From positions 1-9,683 of the forward strand of contig DRJH01000078.1 of assembly GCA_011052285.1 (NCBI GenBank): 9,683 nt of DNA, given 5' to 3'. This stretch comes from Gammaproteobacteria bacterium (lineage in GTDB: Bacteria > Pseudomonadota > Gammaproteobacteria > Arenicellales > DRJH01). Below the pieces are notes generated by a model. The model was not told the origin of the DNA. It did no database searches and saw nothing but the letters and a program-made list of their open reading frames with translations. Positions 1 to 5,572 of the stretch are shown piece by piece. The position numbers and the translations under genes were made by a program. How positions within the stretch are numbered: the first letter of the stretch is position 1; each line of letters opens with the position of its first letter.

Positions 1-828
1 CATAAAACGTTCACCTTGGGAATTGACCAGATAGCCACCTTCACCTCGAACACCTTCCGTAATTAAACAGCCCACACCGTAGATACCGGTGGGGTGAAAC
101 TGCACAAATTCCATATCCTGCAAAGGCAGGCCTGCTCGCAACACCATACCATTGCCATCGCCGGTACAGGTGTGAGCAGAGGTACAGGAGAAGTAGGTGC
201 GCCCAAACCCCCCGGTCGCAATGACGGTGGTCTGGGATCGAAAGCGGTGAATACTGCCATCATCGAGCTTTAGCGCAATCACACCCCGACAAGCACCTTC
301 TTCCATAATCAGATCAAGGGCAAAAAATTCGGCAAAAAATTCGGCATGATGCTTCAGGCACTGTTGATAGAGCGTGTGCAAAATGGCATGACCGGTTCGG
401 TCGGCAGCAGCACAGGCGCGCCGTGCCGGCGTTTTGCCAAAATCCTGCATATGGCCGCCGAAGGGTCGCTGGTAAATCTTGCCGCTTTCAATCCGTGAAA
501 AGGGCACGCCATAGTGCTCCAGCTCCATGACTGCGGGCACCGCTTCACGGCACATATACTCGATGGCATCCTGGTCTCCAAGCCAGTCAGAACCCTTGAC
601 CGTGTCATACATATGCCACTTCCAGTTATCATCGGTAATATTACCGAGACTGGCGGCGATACCACCCTGCGCCGAAACGGTGTGACTACGCGTGGGATAA
701 ACCTTACTGATACAAGCGGTGGAAAGGCCCGCTTCTGCCATCCCCATGGTGGCACGTAAGCCCGCACCGCCGGCACCTACGACGACGACATCATAGGTAT
801 GATCGATAATCTTGTAGGCTGAACCCAT
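1..828 (-). CDS. sdhA: Succinate dehydrogenase flavoprotein subunit SdhA (5' part; runs off the window)
   Basis: Catalytic flavoprotein of respiratory complex II: it oxidises succinate to fumarate and passes electrons through SdhB to the SdhC/SdhD membrane anchor. The reading frame is open from the ATG at 828 to the window edge, giving 276 of about 590 residues. Visible hallmarks are the FAD-binding GAGGAG at residues 18-23, the SHTVSAQGG segment with the flavin-linking His at 49, and the active-site segments QFHPTGI (His245) and LITEG (Thr257, Glu258), which align with E. coli His242, Thr254 and Glu255. The N-terminus (YKIIDHTYDVVVVGAGGAG) and the segment YFSCTSAHTCTGDGNGM match the alphaproteobacterial/mitochondrial type rather than E. 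coli. The ATG shares one base with the sdhD stop (TGATG), so the two genes are translationally coupled. A 12-bp in-frame tandem repeat lies at about 319-345, but alignment with E. coli SdhA suggests no net length change. Identification is secure. Confidence 0.97.
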   Translation of the reverse strand, partial: MGSAYKIIDHTYDVVVVGAGGAGLRATMGMAEAGLSTACISKVYPTRSHTVSAQGGIAASLGNITDDNWKWHMYDTVKGSDWLGDQDAIEYMCREAVPAVMELEHYGVPFSRIESGKIYQRPFGGHMQDFGKTPARRACAAADRTGHAILHTLYQQCLKHHAEFFAEFFALDLIMEEGACRGVIALKLDDGSIHRFRSQTTVIATGGFGRTYFSCTSAHTCTGDGNGMVLRAGLPLQDMEFVQFHPTGIYGVGCLITEGVRGEGGYLVNSQGERFM

Positions 829-1211
829 CACACGCTCCCCATGGCAACTTTCAATACATAAACAACAGACAGTACTGCCAACAGCGCAGCCGTAAATTTA
901 ACCGCAATCACCAGCACCCGCCGCAGACTCAGATTGGGTACATAATCCTCCAACACCACCTGCACACCCAGCTCACCGTGGAAGATGGCTGTAGTGACAA
1001 ACAACAGCATCAGGCTGGCATTCAACGGCCGACCCAACCAGGCAAGAGCATAGCTATATTCAGCCCTGGTCAAGACGATTACGCTGTAGACAAACCATAA
1101 TGCCAGGGGGATTAATGCCAGAGATGTAACACGTTGTAACCACCAATGGCCATGTCCTTCCTGCGACGACCCGAGTCCCCGCGCACGATGTAATGCAGAG
1201 CGAAATTTCAT
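828..1211 (-). CDS. sdhD: Succinate dehydrogenase membrane anchor subunit SdhD
   Basis: Small integral-membrane subunit (127 aa) that, with SdhC, anchors complex II, binds heme b and forms the quinone site. Three hydrophobic segments lie at about 28-47, 65-82 and 103-125. The N-terminal ARGLGSSQEGHGHWW followed by QRVTSLALIPLALW is typical of the alphaproteobacterial-type SdhD. His78 in FHGELGVQVVLEDYV fits the heme-ligand His of the family, and Asp89-Tyr90 fit the conserved DY pair near the quinone site. The start at 1211 (ATG AAA TTT) is preferred over the longer open frame reaching 1469, because the extension overlaps sdhC and looks like no protein. A GAGGA ribosome-binding site lies about 8 nt upstream, overlapping the sdhC stop region. 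The gene is 11 nt after sdhC and overlaps sdhA by one base, so it is part of an sdhCDA(B) operon. Confidence 0.93.
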   Translation of the reverse strand: MKFRSALHRARGLGSSQEGHGHWWLQRVTSLALIPLALWFVYSVIVLTRAEYSYALAWLGRPLNASLMLLFVTTAIFHGELGVQVVLEDYVPNLSLRRVLVIAVKFTAALLAVLSVVYVLKVAMGSV

Positions 1212-1222
1212 TTTCAGAATCC

Positions 1223-1597
1223 TCAGGCCAAAAACCAACTGATGGCGGTCAGAACAACAGAGGCACCAACCACAACCCAGCCACTTTTGTACACCGCTTC
1301 CAACTCGAAACCACTGCCAAAGTCCCAAAACAGATGTCGAATACCGTTGCATAAGTGGTAAAAGAGTGCATAGCTCCAGGCCAGCAACAACACATGGCCC
1401 CAAAATGAGGCAAAGAAGCTCTGGGCACTGGCATAGCGAACCGCCCCACCTGCCAGAGCATGGAGCCAATAAACCAGTAGCAAGCTACCCAACACCAGAA
1501 ACAAACCCGTTGCTCGATGGGTAATCGAAAGAATTGCCGTCAATTGCGGACGATACACTTGTAGATGCGGGGATAAGGGACGATGAATGGTCGCCAC
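1223..1597 (-). CDS. sdhC: Succinate dehydrogenase cytochrome b556 subunit SdhC
   Basis: Heme-binding membrane subunit of complex II, 124 aa with three membrane segments (about 30-49, 64-83 and 104-122). The family signature SITHRATG is at residues 24-31, and YHLCNGIRHLFWD at 80-92 carries His81, which corresponds to the E. coli SdhC heme ligand His84. The N-terminal RPLSPHLQVYRPQLT is the alphaproteobacterial/mitochondrial form. The start is GTG at 1597, supported by a strong GGAGGT ribosome-binding site at 1605-1610, 7 nt upstream. It is the first gene of the visible sdhCDA run. The upstream region holds a candidate promoter (1640-1668) and then a small mobile element, so the distance to the SDHAF4-like gene further upstream was probably shorter originally (inference). 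Confidence 0.95.
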   Translation of the reverse strand: MATIHRPLSPHLQVYRPQLTAILSITHRATGLFLVLGSLLLVYWLHALAGGAVRYASAQSFFASFWGHVLLLAWSYALFYHLCNGIRHLFWDFGSGFELEAVYKSGWVVVGASVVLTAISWFLA

Positions 1598-1639
1598 GGC
1601 TTCTACCTCCAGACAGGTTTAAATAAATAGAGCGGGCTA

Positions 1640-1668
1640 ATTAGAATCCTTGGCCACAGAAAATGCAA
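1640..1668 (-). promoter_or_regulatory. Candidate sigma70 promoter for sdhCDA
   Basis: On the minus strand, TTGCAT (1668-1663) and TCTAAT (1645-1640) are separated by 17 bp. The -10 matches the consensus at 5 of 6 positions and the -35 at 3 of 6. Transcription would begin near 1633, leaving about a 36-nt leader before the GTG of sdhC. The promoter lies between sdhC and the mobile element; the -35 is about 12 bp from the target duplication. The match is modest and rests on sequence alone. Confidence 0.35.
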
Positions 1669-1680
1669 GGTCAAATCTAA

Positions 1681-1836
1681 AGATGGAGGTAACTATTCAG
1701 CGTATTCATCTTTTGTCCCATTACGGCGTGTGTTCGTACTCGAATGCTCACATAGGTCCTATATGCTCACATTCTCCGTGCGAACATGCCTGGTACTGAA
1801 GCAAAATCTAAACACGCTGAATAGTTACAGATGGAG
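1681..1836. mobile_element. MITE: 140-bp element with 15-bp perfect terminal inverted repeats and 8-bp target duplication
   Basis: The element proper spans 1689-1828. Its ends are GTAACTATTCAGCGT (1689-1703) and the exact reverse complement (1814-1828). Directly outside are identical 8-bp copies of AGATGGAG at 1681-1688 and 1829-1836, a clean target-site duplication that records an insertion. There is no room for a transposase, so it must have been moved in trans. Ends beginning GTAA together with an 8-bp duplication are what the IS66 family makes, so an IS66-related parent is the best guess (inference). Inside are a repeated ATGCTCACAT (1744-1753 and 1763-1772) around a near-palindrome ATAGGTCCTAT (1752-1762), and an outer TGTTCG/CGAACA pair (1731-1736 and 1781-1786), so the transcript could fold. 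The insertion lies 20 bp past the SDHAF4-like stop and just upstream of the sdhC promoter candidate. Confidence 0.88.
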
Positions 1837-1855
1837 TAGGTAATTGATTGGTATC

Positions 1856-2056
1856 CTAGAAGTCAGAACAGCGACCGTTTTTCTCCCAATCACCAAAACG
1901 TGTGGGTTCAAGTCCAGCGGGGCCACCAATTTCTTTCAGCTGGTGGGAGTCGGGTTGCTCTGTGGATTCGCCAGCTATGTTCCTGGGGGAGTCTTTGTCT
2001 TGCGCACTCAGCCATAATTGCCGCTCGCGTGCGGCATTGTCTATTTTGTTACTCAT
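1856..2056 (-). CDS. SDHAF4/DUF1674-family succinate dehydrogenase assembly factor
   Basis: A 66-aa protein whose last 25 residues carry the hallmark of the DUF1674 (SDHAF4, yeast Sdh8) family: GGPAGLEPTRFGDWEKNGRC ending in SDF at the C-terminus, against the usual GGPxGPEPTRYGDWExKGxxSDF. In mitochondria this factor binds flavinylated SdhA before it joins SdhB and protects it from side reactions; a similar role here is inferred. The first 41 residues are polar and weakly conserved, as is normal for the family, and there is no signal peptide or membrane segment, so it should be cytoplasmic. The ATG at 2056 is preferred; an in-frame TTG at 2077 would add seven residues (MDWPLEL). The gene lies on the sdh strand immediately upstream of sdhC, separated mainly by the MITE, which supports the functional link. 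The motif coding strand looks on the opposite strand like a tRNA 3' end, which could cause misannotation. Confidence 0.88.
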   Translation of the reverse strand: MSNKIDNAARERQLWLSAQDKDSPRNIAGESTEQPDSHQLKEIGGPAGLEPTRFGDWEKNGRCSDF

Positions 2057-2358
2057 CAGTTCCAACGGCCAATCCAATTGTGCAGCGCAATAATGCCATA
2101 AAACAGACCATTATCGCAACCGCGTTTGTGCGTTATCTGACAATTCTTTATTGCGCTCCCCTTGCGACTACGTCTAGAATCATGCCCCTTGCAATAAGAG
2201 TGTAGAATCGCAAGGCTTCAACGCAAGGTTGCCCGCTTATAAGGTTACCTCCAGTTAGTGATACCGACGCATTGCTTTCGGCTAACACGACAGTAGATTG
2301 CTCGTGTTGGGGTATGTATCGTCACAAACACACACTATAAGGTCGTACAACAGGATTA
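2057..2358. promoter_or_regulatory. Divergent intergenic region with nested repeats (SDHAF4 gene / S8 protease)
   Basis: This 302-bp stretch separates the minus-strand SDHAF4-like gene from the plus-strand protease and has no convincing gene. It holds several structures: a 10-bp perfect inverted repeat AGCGCAATAA (2084-2093) / TTATTGCGCT (2148-2157); two imperfect direct copies of CCCCTTGC-N9/10-TAGAATC (2158-2181 and 2185-2209); two reverse-oriented GCAAGG boxes (2210-2215, 2223-2228); and a stem AACACGA/TCGTGTT (2284-2290, 2302-2308) in the leader of the protease gene. A TGCGATAAT-like extended -10 on the minus strand (about 2107-2116) could serve the SDHAF4 gene. The protease ATG at 2359 has AGGA at 2352-2355, only 3 nt upstream, or 9 nt before the in-frame ATG at 2365. 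Regulator identity cannot be told. Confidence 0.4.
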
Positions 2359-4632
2359 ATGAGAATGAAGTTACCAAATGTCGCTTACGCAATATTGGCA
2401 GCCATCAGCCTTCAAGGTGCGGATATGCCTGTCGCCAACGCCGCTGCAGAAGCGCCTTTTGCCGAATACAACCGGCAATATGGCTTGTCGCAAATCCACG
2501 CACTTTATCCCTGGGGTGCTGGAGCAACCGGTGCTGGCTCTATCATTGCCATCATCGACACCGGCGTCAACCTGGGCCATGTTGATATTGCCCCGCAGCT
2601 GACAACCGGCGGCTACGATTTCTGGGATAACGACAGTGTTCCCCAGGATAGAACCTCTGCTGATATTTCGCACGGCACGGCGGTCGCCGGCATTGCTGCA
2701 GGTGCCCGTAATGACCTTGGATCTGTGGGCGTCGCCTATAACGCCAAAATCCTGCCGATTCGCTATGCCGGCCCTGACTTTGAGACTGATCCGACCAAAA
2801 TGGCCGCTGCCATCAATTACTTCGCCGCTTCGGCAGCCCGTATCGGCAATCTGTCTACCCAAAAAAATGACTTTGCCATTATTCGCCCGGCCATACAAAA
2901 CGTCGTTGCTGCCGACAAGATTTTAGTCTTTGCAGCGGGAAATTTCGGCTGGGCAGATCCACTTTATCCCGCTGCCTATGCCCAGGAAATGGACTATCAC
3001 GGCATTATTGCCGGGGCTATCGGTCCGGACGGGGTGATCACTTCATTCAGCAACCGGGCCGGAATATTCCCCAATAGCCAATTTTATGTGGTCGCTGCCG
3101 GATCACAGATGTACGCCCCACTAAATGCCGGTTCGAAAAGCTTCGGCTTCGTCAAAGACGGCACATCATTTGCTGCGCCCCAGGTCACGGGAGCACTGGC
3201 CCTATTGCTTGGCGCCTTTCCCAATCTGTCCAGCCAGGATGCCGTGCGTATCATTCTGACAACGGCTGATAAAACCGGCATCTATGCTGATTCCTCAATC
3301 TATGGCCAGGGCCTTTTGGATATACAAGCGGCCATGGCTCCGGCTGGGGAGTTATTACTTCCAACCGGCACTTCGGCGGGCTCATCATCCGGGGCCAGCA
3401 GTAGTGGTGGAGGTGGTGGCTCAGCAGGCGCCGGCCTGGTTCTTATTGTGGCTGCGGGCGTTGGATACGCCCTCTCCAGTCGTAAAAACACAAAATTGGA
3501 AAAGGCCCTGGTACTGGACCAATATGATCGCGGCTATCCCATTGATCTGCGCAAAGTCATTCAGGTCGCTACAAGCAAGCCAGATTTGACTTCCATTCTA
3601 GAAAGTATGAGAACAAAGAGTGGGCAGCTGCAAACCTTGTTACCCGGTGGCCAACAGCTAAGCCTGTACTACCGCTTACCGGAAACTGCATTGCTGCGAC
3701 AATGGAATAGCTTGCCACAAGAGTTTGATCCACTGTCCTTTGATAGCAACGCAAAACCCACCTGGGCGATGTCTCTGTCCGGTGACGTATTGCCGAGCCT
3801 GAACTACCAATTGCAGTTCAACACCAACGCCCATGAACAATTCAGCCTTATGAACAACAACTCGCTGGGCCGTGTATCCTTCCTATCGGCATCCACGTTT
3901 AACGCTCCTTATCTTTCTTTTAGTGATACCACCAATAGCCTGCGGTTGGGCTTTACTGGCTTGGACAAGCTGGATATCAATTGGGGACTGGTGCAAACAC
4001 AAGCTGACAATACCTATGCTGCGGACAGTGCTTCGAGTATTCTGCAGGGTGAATACCAGGCGACCGACCGTCTTCGACTAGGTGCCAACCTCAATATTCT
4101 GCAGGAAAATGGCAGTTTCCTTGGCGGATCTCGAAATGGTGGTCTCAGCGCAGATGCCAGCACGACCACTGCACTGGGCTTATCGACGCGTTACCGGATT
4201 AGTGATCACTTCAGCCTGCTTGGCAGTTATAGTCGCGGCTACACCCGGGTTAACGATGCCGGAAACAGCATCATTCACCGCTTCACACCGCTGCAAAGTC
4301 GTGCCTACGGGCTGGCTCTATTTGGCCATTCAATATTCAGGAACAATGACAATTTCGGCTTTGCTCTATCAAGGCCCATGAAGGTGACCCGCGGCACAGC
4401 CATGCTCAGTATTCCGACTGCGATTGATGCGCACAACCAGATTACCCGAGTCGATGAAGCTGTCAATCTGGCTCCAGCACAATCGGAAACAGACTTCGAG
4501 ATGTTCTACAACATCAAGCTGGGTCAAAAAATGGAACTGGGCGCCTATTTTCTGTATGAAAATAATCCCTACCATACCTCCACCCTGCAGAACCGTAAAA
4601 CTTTGTATGCAACCTTGCGCCGGGTATTTTGA
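2359..4632 (+). CDS. S8 (subtilisin-like) serine protease autotransporter
   Basis: Predicted secreted serine protease of 757 aa. An N-terminal hydrophobic stretch (about 8-20) ending in a plausible ANA|AA signal-peptidase site (26-30) sends it to the periplasm. The peptidase domain spans about 50-330, with the S8 triad Asp67 (AIIDTGV), His105 (SHGTAVAGIAAG) and Ser270 (GTSFAAPQVTG), plus oxyanion Asn195 (FAAGNFG). There is no room for a long propeptide before the domain. Residues 337-359 form a Ser/Gly-rich linker, followed by a short hydrophobic stretch (360-372, LVLIVAAGVGYAL) and a basic RK. The C-terminal half (about 450-757) alternates polar and hydrophobic strands and ends in ...TLRRVF, with the terminal Phe typical of outer-membrane barrels. 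The segment FGFALSRPMKVTRGTAMLSI resembles S8 autotransporter barrels. It presumably displays or releases the protease at the cell surface; the substrate is unknown. The start could also be the ATG at 2365. The methyltransferase gene follows after 12 nt. Confidence 0.87.
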   Translation: MRMKLPNVAYAILAAISLQGADMPVANAAAEAPFAEYNRQYGLSQIHALYPWGAGATGAGSIIAIIDTGVNLGHVDIAPQLTTGGYDFWDNDSVPQDRTSADISHGTAVAGIAAGARNDLGSVGVAYNAKILPIRYAGPDFETDPTKMAAAINYFAASAARIGNLSTQKNDFAIIRPAIQNVVAADKILVFAAGNFGWADPLYPAAYAQEMDYHGIIAGAIGPDGVITSFSNRAGIFPNSQFYVVAAGSQMYAPLNAGSKSFGFVKDGTSFAAPQVTGALALLLGAFPNLSSQDAVRIILTTADKTGIYADSSIYGQGLLDIQAAMAPAGELLLPTGTSAGSSSGASSSGGGGGSAGAGLVLIVAAGVGYALSSRKNTKLEKALVLDQYDRGYPIDLRKVIQVATSKPDLTSILESMRTKSGQLQTLLPGGQQLSLYYRLPETALLRQWNSLPQEFDPLSFDSNAKPTWAMSLSGDVLPSLNYQLQFNTNAHEQFSLMNNNSLGRVSFLSASTFNAPYLSFSDTTNSLRLGFTGLDKLDINWGLVQTQADNTYAADSASSILQGEYQATDRLRLGANLNILQENGSFLGGSRNGGLSADASTTTALGLSTRYRISDHFSLLGSYSRGYTRVNDAGNSIIHRFTPLQSRAYGLALFGHSIFRNNDNFGFALSRPMKVTRGTAMLSIPTAIDAHNQITRVDEAVNLAPAQSETDFEMFYNIKLGQKMELGAYFLYENNPYHTSTLQNRKTLYATLRRVF

Positions 4633-4644
4633 GAGAACCAACTC

Positions 4645-5373
4645 ATGCACTCTTCAAAACTGACTGCCAGAATGGAGCCGTTTGACTCCTTCTGGGAGGG
4701 ACCGGCTGATATCAACAAAGGCTATGGCAAGTTTGCAGCCTTTTATCGTAACAACTACCTCTCCCACATGCCGGTACAAAAAACGGCACGGATTCTGGTC
4801 GTAAGCTGCGGACCAGGATATTTTGTCGATTTATTACGCCAGGACGGTTATATCCAGGTAACCGGTATAGACTCGGATGCCAAAAAGATTCAGCACGCCC
4901 TATCCAGGGATTTGCCTTGTAAAGTTGCGCGTGCGTTTGAGTACCTACAGGAAACCGATGAATTATTTGACGTAATTTTTTGTGAGCAAGAACTGAACCA
5001 TCTGACGAAACTTGAAATTCTGGAATTTCTTACTCTCTGCAAATCCAGGCTCGAACCTGGGGGTCGACTCGTGGCTCATGGGCTCAATGGTGCCAATCCC
5101 ATCACCGGTGCCGAGGCGCTGGCACAGAACTTCGATCACTATAACACCTTTACAGAATATACCTTGCGACAAGCATTGGAGTATTGCGGGTTTTCAAAAA
5201 TCCATATTTTCCCGCTTAATTTATATGTTTTTTATAAAAATCCACTAAATTATGTGCTGATAGGTGCCGCCGGTCTACTTACACTATGTTTTCGGGCACT
5301 GTTTATTATGTATGGCAAATCCAACAAAATCTTCACCAAGAAAATTGCTGCCTGTGCGATCAACGGTCAATAG
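4645..5373 (+). CDS. Class I SAM-dependent methyltransferase
   Basis: A 242-aa methyltransferase, probably cytoplasmic. The Rossmann-fold SAM site is visible: motif I ILVVSCGPGYFVDLL (50-64) with CGPG at 55-58, and the ribose-binding acidic residue in VTGIDSD (Asp76). Later come FDVIFCEQELNHL and LEPGGRLVAHGLNGANP, matching motifs IV-VI of methyltransferase type 11/12-like families. The N-terminal FDSFWEGPADINKGYGKFAAFY and the C-terminal FRALFIMYGKSNKIFTKKIAA recall, from memory, methyltransferases of surface-polysaccharide clusters; that assignment is tentative and the acceptor is unknown. The C-terminal region around 201-223 (LNYVLIGAAGLLTLCFRALF) is hydrophobic and could bind the membrane. 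The gene begins 12 nt after the protease stop with a weak GAGAG ribosome-binding site, so the two are likely cotranscribed. An alternative start is Met10. Confidence 0.85.
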   Translation: MHSSKLTARMEPFDSFWEGPADINKGYGKFAAFYRNNYLSHMPVQKTARILVVSCGPGYFVDLLRQDGYIQVTGIDSDAKKIQHALSRDLPCKVARAFEYLQETDELFDVIFCEQELNHLTKLEILEFLTLCKSRLEPGGRLVAHGLNGANPITGAEALAQNFDHYNTFTEYTLRQALEYCGFSKIHIFPLNLYVFYKNPLNYVLIGAAGLLTLCFRALFIMYGKSNKIFTKKIAACAINGQ

Positions 5374-5545
5374 CTGAATCGAGCGAAGGTCTCCACATAC
5401 TGACTCTGCCGCCGGCTGTTCCAGGCGTCATGTCAGACATCACGGATCAAACGCTGCTTTCCTCTTTCCGATCGCCCTCTTTTCAAGCTGCCATACCACC
5501 AACTACTAATCGTACCAGGAGGTGAATCCATTGCATCTTTGTGAT

Positions 5546-5565
5546 AAGCAAGCAGTTGCTTTTTT
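5546..5565 (+). terminator. Rho-independent terminator after the protease-methyltransferase pair
   Basis: Stem AAGCAA (5546-5551) and TTGCTT (5556-5561) with a GCAG loop, continuing into four more T residues. It lies 172 nt beyond the methyltransferase stop and 7 nt before the convergent barrel gene ends. The stem is AT-rich and short, so it may be weak. On the minus strand the same hairpin lies just past the barrel stop but without a good T run. The 172-nt stretch between 5374 and 5545 holds no other gene that I can support. Confidence 0.55.
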
Positions 5566-5572
5566 AAGCCCG

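Noticed and set aside
1212..1469. Upstream extension of the sdhD frame
   Set aside because: It lies entirely over sdhC in another frame apart from a few bases; the ATG at 1211 has a good ribosome-binding site and the family N-terminus.
1901..1930. tRNA 3'-end-like sequence on the plus strand (GGGTTCAAGTCC ... GGGGCCACCA)
   Set aside because: The T-stem has a mismatch, spacing to CCA is one base short and no matching 5' acceptor or D-arm exists upstream. The minus strand encodes the SDHAF4 motif GGPAGLEPTRF, which explains the similarity.
2359..4632. Protease as a transposon- or phage-borne gene
   Set aside because: No integrase, transposase or direct repeats flank the block; only the MITE upstream is a mobile element.
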